In this document: positions 12,676 to 23,601 of the stretch, piece by piece
How the letters are laid out: each line of letters opens with the position of its first letter
Position numbering within the stretch: the stretch's first letter is position 1
Assembly: GCA_029721435.1 (NCBI GenBank)
Contig: CM056573.1
Coordinates: 95,430,947 to 95,494,946, forward strand
DNA length: 64,000 nt
DNA from: Gymnothorax reevesii
Lineage: Eukaryota; Chordata; Actinopteri; Anguilliformes; Muraenidae
Direction of reading: 5' to 3'
Notes under the pieces: model-generated
The model's input: the letters and a program-made list of their open reading frames with translations, nothing else
What the model was told of the DNA's origin: nothing
The model's database searches: none
Translations under genes and position numbers: made by a program

Positions 12676-13867
12676 TCAGTTATTAACGGTAACGATAAAG
12701 TTCGGTAAGGTTATCATTCACCAGCCACGATAATATGCCGTCAAAAAATCCGGTAGCAGCCGGGCAAATTGTTCTTATTTTGAGTGGTTACTGCATATTT
12801 AGCTCTCTAGCTGTAAGTGACTGTACAGCCTAGGTTTGGCGAGCGAACTACAAGCAGTCAGTATGGTAACCTTAGGTGTAACTTAAATAATCGCTTGACA
12901 AGGCTGACATTACTTTTACCTTAAGTGTTAATTAAAACTAAACTGCTACTTTAGCCTGTTGACATAGGTCTTGCTCACGCAGGGGGTAATTTTGCAGAGC
13001 TTCCCCTCCTCCTAACAAAAGCAAAATGAAGCTGAGTGTTTAGAGCGATGGTACTGAGAAGCTCATTTTGATTTGTTTATTCCAAGACTTGGTAAGCTAT
13101 TTCTTCATCAGTTGTTCCATGGTACATAACTTTAAATGGTCATGAAAGTAATATGAAAAGGAAGAGTTAAACCTTTATGCAATGCTACTCCAGAATCAGC
13201 GGGGGTCACTTCATCTGAACCTGACCCAGCAATAGGCCCTCACCGCCAGCAGTCTGAATATGTTTTAAATGGTGAGTGAGTGAATAAGACAACTACATAA
13301 TGATACTCTTTGTTGAGTGGTTAGTCATAAAAAAGGAAAAATTGAGTCTATTGCATTAGGCACTGCCAAGAACACTGAGAAACAGAGAAAAAAAATACAA
13401 AAGAATACTATGATACATAGTCGTTGAAAAATGGCAATGAAAAGTTGGGGGCGGGGGCCCGCACCAGTATTCTGTAAGGGGGCCCAGAATTCCTAGCAAC
13501 TGCCCTGACTACAGTACATTATCATAACCCTTTTATTGTCCAACATAGTGTTATGAAACAAAACTCCATTAAAAAAAAACCTTTAAAATTTGCAAAAACT
13601 CTCTTTAGGAAGAAATGAGAAGAATGGTGTTGTTATTCTGAACTGGACTCTTGATTAAGCAATTATACATGTGTAGAAAATGACCTTGATTTTAAATACA
13701 GTATTCGTATATCATTACACAGATAAAACAGATGGTTCCTCAGAATCTGTATTGATATCTTTATCATGACTCTTTGAATGTTAATGAATCTAGTTAGTTT
13801 GCCAAACCTTATAAGCAGTTATCTAGTGAAACTAAAAATGCCCGCAGAGGGCACGTATTCTACATCA
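12676..13867. other. Unassigned intergenic DNA
   Basis: No gene or element end recognised. A short TTGACAAGgcTGACATTAC block near 12895 resembles TGACAAGAATGACATTAC just left of the solo LTR (about 11440). Confidence 0.4.
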
Positions 13868-14210
13868 ATGAAAAAAAAAAAGAAATTGCCCCCTTCCTGA
13901 GTTTTTTTTTTTTTGCATATGTCACACTTAAATGTTTCAGATCAAACGAATTTCAATATCAGGCAAAGATAATCCTATTAAATACAATTTTTAAATAATG
14001 GTTTCATTTATTGAAGGAAAAAGCTATCCAAATCTTCCTCGCCCTATGTGAATAAGTAATTGCCCCCTAAAACTAATAAATGGTTGTACCACCCTTGGCA
14101 ACAACAGCAATCAAGTGTTTGCAATAACTCTCAATGAGTCTTTCACGTCGCTGTGGAGGACTTTTGGCCCACTCTTCTTTACAGAATTGTTTTAACCCAT
14201 TAAGACCTAG

Positions 14211-15357
14211 TGTCATGGTTTGTGGCCCGCCGGCAAGAGACAAAGCCGGCAGGCGCTGGGACTATGTTCCCAAAAAGTAGTGAGGGACTCAAACACACAG
14301 GCTGAGTAAAAAGACAAATCTTTAATTATAAAAGATTAAAACAGTCCCAGAGGGGAGCAGCAGCACAACGAAGCATAGCAGGGCTCAGGACACAATACTG
14401 CTGGACCAAGATGGGTGCAGCCAACCCTTAAATACTAATGCTTCACCTCCACCTTAACTAGCAATAGGTGTGGCTCGTTAAGGTGGAGGCGAAGAATTCA
14501 GCAGGGGGAAAGGCCTGCAGGCACATGCCATAACAGGGCCCTCCTCCGGAACACACTCATGGGGCCAAGCTTGGCGCCCTACTCTGCACTACTCACTGGT
14601 GCCACCACCAGGAGCACCGGCTCACAGGCGCCAGGCCTGGCGCCCTCCTCAGCACAGCTCAACCGGTGACACCACCAGGAGCACAGCACACTGGCGCCAC
14701 GCCTGGCCCCCTCCTCCGGAGCATTCAGCAGTGCCTGCAGGAGGACCCTCCCCCCAAGGCACACCTCCTGGCGTGCCTGGAGAAACAGGCACCCTCCTCC
14801 GGAACAAATTGGGGCGCCAGACTCCAGGACGCGCTAGGATGCCCTCCTCCTTGACCACTCACCCCGCTCCGGACCCACTTCCGGGCAAATGGGGCGGACA
14901 CAGGGGCACCCTCCTCCAGAGCACACTGGGGCACCTTCCTAGAGCCCAAGGCAAAAAAAAAAAAAAAAGCTGCCGCTGCTCCTCTCTCTCAGCCTGGCTG
15001 GGTCCAATGCTGGCAGCAGTATTCGGTCATGGGTTGTGGCCCGCCGGCAAGAGACAAAGCCGGCAGGCGCTGGGACCATGTTCCCAAAAAGAAGTGAGGG
15101 ACCCAAACGCACAGGCTGAGTAAAAATACAAAAATCTTTCATTTAAATTATAAAGATTAAACCAGTCCCAGAGGGGCGCAGCAGCACAACATAGCAGGGC
15201 TCAGGACACAAGCAAAATACTGCTGCACCAAGATAGGTTCAGCCGACCCTTAAATACTAATGCTTCACCTCCACCTTAACTAGCAATAGGTGTGGCTCGT
15301 TAAGGTGGAGGCGAATAATGCAGCAGGGGGAAGGGCCAGCAGGCACATGCCATAACA
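14211..15357 (-). mobile_element. Small non-autonomous LTR retrotransposon (TRIM-like), 1147 bp
   Basis: Two direct repeats (14211-14535 and 15025-15357) bound a 489-bp interior, all flanked by a perfect 5-bp duplication CCTAG (14206-14210, 15358-15362). The transcript probably runs on the minus strand. On that strand each LTR begins TGTTATGGCATGTG and holds a TATTTAAGG TATA-like box. A purine stretch GGAGGAGGG lies just before the downstream LTR, as a polypurine tract should. After the upstream LTR the leader reads GAATACTGCTGCCAGC, then ATTGGACCCAG, resembling the leader and gag start (ATGGACCCAG) of common teleost gypsy elements. The interior has no gag or pol, so mobility would depend on another element. 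Confidence 0.85.
14536..15024. repeat. GC-rich imperfect repeats inside the TRIM-like element
   Basis: Recurring CCCTCCTCCGGAaCACA, GGCGCCAGGCCTGGCGCC and ACCACCAGGAGCAC motifs form imperfect tandem units, in sharp contrast to the AT-rich surroundings. An A tract occurs near 14952. Minus-strand frames translate to repeated short motifs but resemble no known domain. Confidence 0.7.
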
Positions 15358-15872
15358 CCTAGGGCACCTCATGATGTACTTCATTCACATTTCTTATAAA
15401 ATAAGATATACGATATTCGTGTCCCGTCTGTTTTTAAAGCAAGTGCGATGCAGATGTCGCACCAGGTCTTAATGGATTAATTCAATCACATTGGTGGGTT
15501 TTTGAGCATGAATAGCCTGTTTAAGGTCATGCCACAGCATTTCAATTAAATTTAAGTCCAAACTTTGACTTTGCCAATCCCAAACCTTCATTTTGTTTTT
15601 TTAAGATATTCAGAGGTGGACTTGCTGGTGTGTTTCGGATCTCTGCCCTGCTGCATAACCCAAGCGCTTGAGCTTGAGGGCACAAATGATGGTTGGACAT
15701 TCTTTTTTAGGATTTTCTGGAAAAGAGTGGAATTCATGGTTCCGTCAATTACAGCAACTCGTCCAGGACCTGAAGCAGCAAAGCAGCCCCCGACCATCAC
15801 TCTACCACCACCATGCTAGACTGCTGGTATGATGTTCTTTTTATTAAATACTGTGTAAATTTTATGCCAGAT

Positions 15873-16343
15873 TTAAATGGAGGCACACCTTCCAAAAAGT
15901 TCAACTTTTGTCTTGTGTGTCCACAGAATATTTTTCCAAAAGTCTTGGATCATCAAGATGTTTTTTTTTGCAAATGTGAGATGAGCCTTTGAGTTCTTTT
16001 TGGTCAGCAGTGGTTTTCGCCTTGAAACTCTCCCATAGATGCCATTTTTACTCAGTCTCTTTCTTATTGTTGAATCATGAACGCTGACTTTAACTGAGAC
16101 AAGTGAGGCCTGCATTTCTTCAGATGTTATTCTGGGTTCTTTTGAGACCTCCTGGATGAGTCGTCTATGCACTCTTGGAGTAATTTTGGTAGGCCAGCCA
16201 CTCCTGGGAAGGTTCTCCACTGTTCCAAGTTTTCTCCATTTGTGGATAATGGCTTTCACCATGGTTTGCTGGAGTCCAAAAGCCTTAGAAATGGCTTTGT
16301 AACCCTTTCCAGACAGATCGATGTCAATAACGGTGTTTCTCAT
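15873..16343 (-). pseudogene. Tc1 transposase fragment
   Basis: 156 codons. An N-terminal paired-like DNA-binding region (GKGYKAISKAFGLQ, then VENLPRSGWPTKITP) is followed by the start of the catalytic core. The first catalytic block reads WTHKTKVELFG where the family has WSDETKIELFG, so the first Asp is replaced by His. The frame ends soon after at a stop. The usual start region lies upstream without an ATG in frame. It is inactive. Confidence 0.85.
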
Positions 16344-16526
16344 CTGTTCTTGAATTTCTTAAGATTGCGGAATGATGTGTTGATTTTTAAGATCTTTTAG
16401 CCTACTTCACTTTGTCAGACAGGTTCTATTTAAGTGATTTCTTGATTCAACAGGTCTGGCAGTAATAAGGCCTGGGTGTGGTAAGTGAAATTACCACACT
16501 TGGGGGGGGGGGTGTATAACATGCAT

Positions 16527-17735
16527 ACAACCCCAATTCTGAAATAGTTGGGACGAAGTGTTCATTGTGAATAAAATCAAAATCCAATGACTTTCAGATC
16601 ACATAAGCCAATGTATTATTTATAATAGAACATAGATAACATTTCAAATGTTGAAACAGAGACATTTTACATTTTTATCAACAAAATGAGCTTATTTCAA
16701 AATTTCTGGCTGCAACAGGTCTCAAAAAGGTTGGGACCCAGGCAAAAAAAGGGCTGAAAAAGCTATTATTATATGAGAATCAGCTGAAAGAACATTTAGC
16801 AAGTAATTAAGTTAACTAGCATCAGGTGTGTAACATGGTTGGCTATAAAATGGATGTCTTAGAGAGACTGAGTCTCTCAGAAGTACAGATGGTCAGAGGC
16901 TCTCCAACCTGTGAAGATTTGCATAAAAAAATTGTGGAATACTTTAAAAACAATGTTCCACAACGTCGGATTACCAAGGCTTTGAAGGTCTTATCATCGT
17001 CAGTGCGTAACATCATCAAAAGATTCAGAGAAACTGGAAAAATCTCCATGTAAGGGACAAGGTCAAAGACCTTTACTGGATCCCCATGATCTTTGGGCCC
17101 TCAGAGGCCACTGCGTCACTCATTGGCACGATCCTGTCATTGATATTACTAAATGTTCCAGGAATACTTCAAAAAACCACTGTCTGTAAACACAGTCGCC
17201 TGTGCCATCCACAAATGCCACTTAAAACTCTATCATGCAAAAAGGAAGCCATTGTTAAGCATGATCCAGAAGCATTGCTGTGTTCTGTGGACCAAGGCTC
17301 ATTTATAATGGACTGTAGCAAAGTGGCAAAGTGTCCTGTGGTCAGACAAGTCCAAATATGATAGTCTTGTTGGAAATCATGGGTGTCGTGTCCTCCGGGC
17401 TAAAGAGGAGAAAGACCACCCCTCCTGTTATCAGCATTCAGTTCAAAGGCCAGTATCTCTGATGGTATGGGGATGCATTAGTGGATATGGTGTGGGACAC
17501 TTGCATATTTTAAAAAGCACCATGATTGAAAGGTATGAAAAGGTTTTAGAGTAACATATGCTCCCCTCCAGACGACATCTATTCCAGGGAAGGCCTTCCG
17601 TATATCTGTAGGACAATGCAAAACCACATACTGCGGCAATCACAACAGCTGGGCTTCGCAGTAGAAGAGCCCGTGTACTGAACTCACCTGCCTGCAGTTC
17701 TAATTTTTCACCGATTGAAAACATTTGGCGCATAA
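16527..17735 (+). mobile_element. Tc1 transposon (IR/DR type), 3' end lost
   Basis: Begins ACAACCCCAATTCTGAAATAG, TTGGGAC. A second copy of the end motif (TCTCAAAAAGGTTGGGAC) lies about 200 bp inside, giving the inverted-repeat/direct-repeat layout known from Tc1 elements such as Sleeping Beauty. The same end occurs at 26203, 62010 and 63288. The right half stops at TTAA 17736, where a different element begins. Confidence 0.8.
16826..17735 (+). pseudogene. Tc1 transposase (DD34E), degenerate
   Basis: The N-terminal helix-turn-helix appears in KKIVEYFKNNVPQRRITKAL and VRNIIKRFRETGKIS. After a frameshift near 17050 the catalytic core is readable in pieces: [45 protein letters not shown] and SPIENIWRIIN. 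Spacing from the second Asp to the Glu is 34 residues. Stops and frameshifts make it non-functional. Confidence 0.85.
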
Positions 17736-18185
17736 TTAACCACTTAAGCCCTACGGCCCAGTACCGGGGGCCGGTTGTTATGCACAATAAATACAGCATG
17801 TTTCCAAATCGCAGCATTGTTATGCGGTATATACGCACTTTGCGAAGAAACTAGGCAAAAAGCTCATGTAGACCATTTTTCCCTCAACCGAACACGTCAA
17901 GCACCAAGCAAGTAAATAAGCATGCAGCAAAACACAGGATAAAATCATATCAGCGCTGAATCGCCAGGATTTCTCCTGGATTTGTGCTATGCATAAAAAC
18001 GATACCTCAAATAAAAGAGGAAAGTCCACAGAATCCAACAATGTATGCCCTGTCATTTTAAACCGACACCACACTCAAAGAACAGCAGACATACACTTTA
18101 CAGTCTACAGAGATTAGCAAAGAAATTTTTTCCCTTTGATATTTTGTAATAAGTAAATCAATGCTTGCTATTGTTCGCTAAATAC
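17736..18185. mobile_element. TTAA-inserted (piggyBac-like) element fragment
   Basis: TTAACCACTTAAGCCCTACGG interrupts the Tc1 exactly at its conserved CGCATAATTAA. The opposite terminus was not found before Gmr1 copy A begins near 18186, so this is one end only. The piggyBac-like label rests on the TTAA site and the CC-starting terminus. Confidence 0.45.
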
Positions 18186-18267
18186 AAAAAAAAAAGGTTA
18201 AGTAGACACTTGTGTATACATATAAACATATAACACAATATGCTCATAACGTGACATATACACATAT

Positions 18268-19575
18268 TCAAACACGGGATAAGCAATCAGCAATCACATT
18301 GTCAGTACCCTTTACATGCTTAATTTCTAAGTCAAACTCCTGTAAAATCAAACTCCAATTCAACAATCTCCGATTCTTGTTTTTCATCTTACTCAAAAAC
18401 AGTAACGGATTGTGGTCAGTGTACACAATCATTGGCTTTTTCCCGGTACCAACATAAACCTCAAAGTGTTGTAAAGATAGAACCAGAGCCAACAGCTCCG
18501 TCTCTATTGTGGAATAGTTCCTTTGGTGGCGATTGAACTTCCTGGACAAGTATTCCACGGGATGCTCAATGTCATCAGAGTCACTTCTCTGTAGGAGCAC
18601 AGATCCACAAGCTTAGTCGCTAGCATCGACCGCGATGGAGAACGGTTTGTTGAAGTCAGGAGATTTGAGCACGGGGAAGTGACACAGCAGAGACTTCAGG
18701 TGATCGAAGGCTCTCTGGCGTGCATCATCCCAAGTGAACTTTACGCCTTTCTTCAGTTGGTTAGTGAGACTGAGAACAATCTCAGCAAAAATCTTGCAGA
18801 ACTTGCAGTAGAACCTGATCATTCCAAGGAAGTGGCGCAAAGCTTTTTTGCTGTCAGGAACTGGAAAGTCCATGATGGCTTGGACTTTAGCATTTATGGG
18901 TGCCACCTTACCCTGGCCTGTGACGTAGCCAAGATAGGTGAAAGTAGCACAACCAAAGTCACTCTTGTTCAGGTTAACAGTCAGGTTAGCCTGAGTCAGG
19001 CGCTGGAACAACATCTCTACATCTTTCAGATGTTCTTCCCAGGAGTCACTCCATGTGATCAGGTCGTTGATGTACGCACCCATGTGTGGCAATCCGGTGA
19101 TTGTAGACTGTATTATCCTTTGGAATGTGGCTGGGGCATTTTTCATGCCAAAGGGTAGGACTTCATACTGGTACAACCCAGATGGTGTGGCAAAAGCAGA
19201 GATGCTCTTGAGCCTCTTAGTTAAAGGCACACACCAATAACCCTTCAATAAATCAATCTTGGTCAGAAACTTCGCTTGCCCTGCTCTATCAATACAATCA
19301 TCAATCCTAGGTATTGGAAACACATCAGTTCTAGTTACAGCATTGACTTTGATGTAATCAACCTCTTTCTCAGCAATCATTCTCTTTTCAGGATTCATCC
19401 GGTACGGATGCTGTTTTATTGGTTTGGCATCACCAACATCTACATCATGAGAGGCAATAGAAACTCTCTGTGGAACATCAGGAAACAGATCCTCATATTT
19501 CTTGATCAACCTCTCAAACTGATCTCTCTGTGAGGGTTTTAAGTGCTGGAGTTTTACATCAAGATTTTGCAACAC
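18268..19575 (-). pseudogene. Gmr1 copy A RT and RNase H remnant
   Basis: RT is read at 18613-19575 and RNase H at 18268-18600 in nearly continuous frames. RT motifs include LTKIDLLKGYWCVPL and FGMKNAPATFQRI. The active-site box reads YINDL instead of YIDDL, so one catalytic Asp is replaced by Asn. A 35-residue block with the VLVPKPDGS and FCTDYRK motifs is missing. RNase H keeps VYTDHNPLL and the terminal ADCLSRV. It is not functional. Confidence 0.9.
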
Positions 19576-19591
19576 TTCAGAATTTTACAAT

Positions 19592-20140
19592 TTACATTGT
19601 CAATGTTACAATTTGAGCCTTCTTGGCCATTGCACGAGTCACTGCGCAAGAAGGATACAGAGATGGGTCCTCATCGCCATCTTCAGTGCTCGGCTGTGAA
19701 GTAAGATCTACAGGGGGAACTACATTGCCCCCAGCCAAGTCATTGCCTAGCAACAGAGAAACACCCTTTATAGGTAGACTTGACATAAGTCCCACCTTTA
19801 CCTATCCTGTAACTAAATCTGACTTCAAGAATACAGAGCACAGGGGTACAGATACAGTCCTCCCTTCAATACCTTGTACAAGTATGAAATCCCCTGAAGC
19901 GGTCTCATCACGTAACTCCAAGGAGTCCATCAACAAAAGTGACTGAGAAGCTCCGGTATCCCTTAGGATATATATGGGGACAGGAGTAGTATGCTCATTC
20001 AGAGCCACAAATCCCTCTGACACAAATGGAAGAAATTCCTCCCTCACAAAGTCAGCAGTATCAGGCTTTTTAGCCTCACAAGAGGCAGGCAATTTAGCAG
20101 ATCGGTTATCTACTACAGGGGTTTCTAACCTTGTTTTCAC
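19592..20140 (-). pseudogene. Gmr1 copy A protease region
   Basis: The retropepsin active site LRDTGASQS is intact in 19802-20140. A TAG then interrupts the frame, and the C-terminal protease block LLGNDLAGG follows in 19592-19795. Copy B has the same TAG at the same codon (50058-50060). The sequence then jumps straight to the RT linker because the integrase region is deleted. Confidence 0.85.
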
Positions 20141-20413
20141 GAAGGCATTTGGTTCGGTATCCTTTTCTTTTTTTTAGCTTTAAGGAACCAACAGTTAGTT
20201 GTAACATGACCAGATTTCTTGCAATAACTGCAAACTAGACCACTTTTGTCACTGTCAGCTTTCATACTTTGATCAGACCTGTTACTGGATTTCTGAGCAC
20301 CATCACCAGATTTGTCTTTGTCTTTGGGTGAGGAATCTTGGGTATCACCGTTACCTTTTTTCTGAAATTGGGACCATCTATTGTTACTGCTAGACTGAAA
20401 TTTGGACTTATGT

Positions 20414-20421
20414 GTGAGAAC
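20414..20421. other. 8-bp target duplication, left copy (hAT in copy A gag)
   Basis: GTGAGAAC occurs here and again at 21403-21410 on the other side of the insertion. Joining the flanks gives the uninterrupted gag sequence seen in copy B. Confidence 0.92.
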
Positions 20422-21402
20422 TAGTGCTGGGATGCGATTAAAAAAATAAATCTAATTAATTAGAGGCTTTGTAATTAATTAATCTTGATTAATTGCATTT
20501 TTTATCAAATAGCAATATTTGACACAATAAGCAAAGTTTTTCAATTCAAACAAATTGTGGTTGACAACTGAATCAATGAATAGACATATGTGAGAACTTA
20601 AACAACAAAAATGTTTTTTTTTTTTTTTAATATATTTATCTGTGCATTTTTCACCTGTCTTCACAGAAAAGTGCAAACTCAAAGTGCAATTATAGCCATT
20701 ATATTGAGGGTTTGGAGTGCAATGGTTATCTGTCCATTTTAGAGGTTTTGAGAAAAATTGATTTTTAGGTTTGCAAATGTTCTATTAAATCAGGTACAGC
20801 ATTTTTATGCCAGCCACTCTTTTACTGCATGGTTCAGAAGTATACTGAACATGCAAGTTTTCTTAAGTGTGGAACTGTGACATCATGGCCAAAATTGCCA
20901 AAATGGACGTCACCTCCGTGCTCCAACAATTCCAGCACTTGATGTGACATAACACAATGGTGATAGATTGAAGTTAAGTTTGTTTGCAATGATAGACAGA
21001 TGACTCAGTAATACTATTCATGTTTATTCATCAAAATGTCAATGTTTAATTCATTTCAGCAGATTTTGATGGAAATACCACAAAATGACAATGTGAATTC
21101 TGTTTAAAGCTGAAGCGCATGGACATATAATTATTGTGCTCCAATAATTAGCTGATAGAAATGTGTGACAGGAGGTAAAAATCTCAAAATCACAAAATTT
21201 GGACATATCACCATTGTGCTCCAAACAGTGGAAATTCAACATTTTATGACTTTAGGTGAATTACCGCCACCTCCCGGGCTGAAGTGTGTGCATCAGTGTT
21301 ACCAGCGTGCCAGAAATTAGAGAACTGAGAAAGGTGTGATTTAACGCGTTATTTTTTCTGTGATTAATTAATCGAAATTAACACGTTGAAGTCCCAGCCC
21401 TA
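20422..21402. mobile_element. Non-autonomous hAT element, 981 bp
   Basis: Ends are TAGTGCTGGGATGCGATTAA and TTGAAGTCCCAGCCCTA, an imperfect terminal inverted repeat built on TAGKGCTGGGA. Exact 8-bp duplications GTGAGAAC flank it inside a known coding sequence, so both borders are certain. The interior is AT-rich without a transposase. Its terminus resembles that of the fold-back element at 824-2366. Confidence 0.92.
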
Positions 21403-22506
21403 GTGAGAACATATTCATCTGCAAATTTGGCAGCTGATTGCAAATTCAGTGCTTGCTTCTCATTAAGGTAGGTCTTAACATCATCTTTAACACTGTTTTT
21501 GAATTCTTCAACTAACACCATCTCTTTTAGTGAGTTGAAATCATCCTTGACCTCCAAAGAAGTACACCAGCGATCAAAGCAAACCTGCTTCTCATTAGCA
21601 AATTCCACATGAGTCTGATTTTCAGATTTCTTCAGACCTCTGAATTTCTGTCGGTAATCCTCTGGAACCAACTCATAAGCTCTCAAAATAACCTTTTTGA
21701 TAACCTCATAATCAGAGGAATCATCTGCAGACAAAGCCGAATAGGCTTGTTGAGCTTTACCCTTGAGGACAGTTTGCAACATCAGAGGCCAGTGTTCCTT
21801 TGGCCACTGGCAACTCTTTGCTACCTTTTCTAAACACTGGAAATAGTTGTCTACGTCCTTTTCCGAAAAAGGAGGCACCAGTTTTACCTCCTGACTGGCA
21901 CAAAATTTATTTTTAGTTTCAATTTTAATTTTTAGTTGCTCCATTTTGAGTCTTTCTTCTCTATCGAATTTCTCTAATTCAAAATCTCTCTGTCTTGCTA
22001 ATTTTTCTAACTCAAATTCTCTTTGTTTTTCTTTTTCCTCCCTTTCTTTTTTCTCTTCTCTTGCAAATTTTTCTTACTCAAACTGTCATTGTTTTTCTTT
22101 TTCCTCCCTCTCAAATCTTCTTTGTTTTTCCTCTCTTGCTATTTTTTTCTAACACAAATTCTCTTTGTTTTTCTAGCATTTTTAATTTAAGTTCCATTTC
22201 TATATTTTGATTTTTCACTGGAAACTGTTCCACATCTCCTGGTGCAAACACATTTTCATCAATGTAATATTCAACTATTTCTCTAGCCAGTCTTGCTTTT
22301 CGCATGGCTGGTTTTACCTCAGTCAGTTCTAAATGTTGGCAAATTTCTTGCAGTTCTGTCTTTTTAAAAGAATTCAAAACCTCTACGGTTGGTGATGCCA
22401 AGAAATCATCCATTGCTGTCTGTCAATATATATCTAGGAAAATTCACAAAAACAATTTTACAATTTGAAATGTTAGATTTTCAATAAATGACTCTCACAA
22501 TGGTCT

Positions 22507-22524
22507 CTCCCGGACGAGCCCCCA
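22507..22524 (-). other. Primer-binding site, tRNA-Pro type (copy A)
   Basis: On the minus strand TGGGGGCTCGTCCGGGAG begins three bases after the 5' LTR. It matches the tRNA-Pro primer-binding site known from gammaretroviruses at all but the last position. This implies proline tRNA primes minus-strand synthesis in this family. Confidence 0.85.
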
Positions 22525-22527
22525 ATT

Positions 22528-23012
22528 TGTTATGGCCCCAATTTGTTATTACATTTACAACAGCAAGAGATGACAGACACAATTTTAAAACTCAAACTTA
22601 TTTAATTAAACCAAGACAACTAACAACTAACTAATCTACTGACAAAGATTGATTAACAAGAAAAAACAAAAATATTTACAGTCCCTTTTGGTTGGGTTCC
22701 TTGGTGATGTCCAGGGTGAGGAAAATGCTCTAACACAGGCAAAAATCCACTATAAGCTTCACAGGTCTTGAACAGAATGACAGGTCTGGTCACATGTATC
22801 CTTCTCCTTGCAATTTCTCCTACTACTTTACTGTCTCAATTCTCCCTCCTTATATACTCTTTTGCAAACCCCACCCACATTTAGACCTTTTTCTTTTTAA
22901 TTTTCTGGGACTTGCCCCAGACATGCCCAGAACATGTCCAAACATAGCTCCAGTCTGGGCTTAACAAAAAAATGGTAAATGCTGCCATCTAGTGGCCTCT
23001 ATTCACATTACA
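22528..23012 (-). repeat. 5' LTR of Gmr1 copy A
   Basis: Minus strand: starts TGTAATGTGAAT, ends GGGGCCATAACA, 485 bp, with a TATATAAGG box. It matches the LTRs of copies B and C throughout. No target duplication can be tested because the other end is lost. Confidence 0.9.
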
Positions 23013-23600
23013 ACACCAAAAGTAAGCATAAAAATTAGCGTGTATATGTTTTAACATGTGCTTTGAAATGCTATTTGTGTGTATGTGAGAAAGAGAGTGA
23101 ATATGCGAATAGCCCAAATGTGTGCTGGTTCAGCTCCGCTATAGCATTGCTGTCGATGTTTCATAACACAAAATACCCAAACAATGTATGACCACAATAT
23201 TGATGTATGATAGAAAGGGATTGCTGTTGTTATATATGCTGTATATTTCCTGGATTCTTTAGACAAGTATGACTACTGATTTTTGTGAAAAGTGATCGAA
23301 TGGTTAATAATCATCGGTATGAACCGATAAGGTAAAGTGAGACAGGTCCGTTTTGTTTATTAGTGTGTTAGTTTGTGCTGACGTAATGTTGTTGTCTCAA
23401 ATACCCAAAGCTTTCACGTCGGTCAGTGACATGATGAGGAAACTGTCAATGTTACAGTTTTGGTCCGAGCAGAGCCATATAGAGACCACTCTGGCACAGA
23501 GGTGATTTTGTGTCCTCTTATAATCATCGTGTGATGTCAGCAAAACCCACTAGGATATATGGTTAAACAAATTTGTGAAATTGCTGTTTAGTCTTTATCT
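23013..23600. other. Unassigned intergenic DNA
   Basis: No coding or element signature seen. Confidence 0.4.
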
Positions 23601-23601
23601 A

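Larger units (their letters stand above)
14192..15480. mobile_element. piggyBac-like TTAA MITE (about 137 bp) split by an LTR element
   Basis: TTAACCCATTAAGACC at the left and GGTCTTAATGGATTAA at the right are inverted ends with TTAA at both borders. Removing the element and one TTAA restores a normal Tc1 sequence. The MITE is itself interrupted at CCTAG by the small LTR element 14211-15357. The 140-bp MITE at 43702-43841 has similar ends (TTAACCCATTTATGCCTAG). Confidence 0.8.
13868..16515 (-). mobile_element. Tc1-type transposon, degenerate, with nested insertions
   Basis: Left end carries AAATTGCCCCCTTCCTGAG and a second TAATTGCCCCCTAAAAC block. The body on the minus strand encodes Tc1 transposase pieces (see 15873-16343), and the right end fades around GGCCTGGGTGTGG and a G run near 16502. 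About 1.29 kb of the length (14192-15480) is a later insertion at a TTAA. Exact outer boundaries are uncertain. Confidence 0.75.
20141..22413 (-). pseudogene. Gmr1 copy A gag, interrupted
   Basis: Gag begins near 22413 with MDDFLASPTVEVLNSF. A charged coiled-coil follows (broken by stops), then a SCAN-like capsid segment in 21411-21944 with KLVPPFSEKDVDNYFQCLEK and YRQKFRGLKKSENQTHVEFA. The hAT insertion splits gag before the zinc knuckle (CSYCKKSGHVTTNC) at about 20215-20256. Small indels occur as well. It keeps the 52 nt near its start that copy B has lost. Confidence 0.85.
18186..23012 (-). mobile_element. Gmr1-type Ty3/gypsy retrotransposon, copy A (defective)
   Basis: Minus-strand copy with its 5' LTR at 22528-23012 and a 3' end broken near 18186, so it lacks the 3' LTR. 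It retains gag, protease, part of RT and RNase H. The whole integrase region (about 1.5 kb relative to copy B) is deleted at about 19600, and about 105 nt of RT are deleted near 19352. A hAT MITE sits in gag (20422-21402). Confidence 0.9.

Noticed and set aside
14599..15123. 174-codon Pro-rich plus-strand frame
   Set aside because: Antisense to the inferred transcript of the small LTR element and made of its GC-rich repeats; extends into the LTR.
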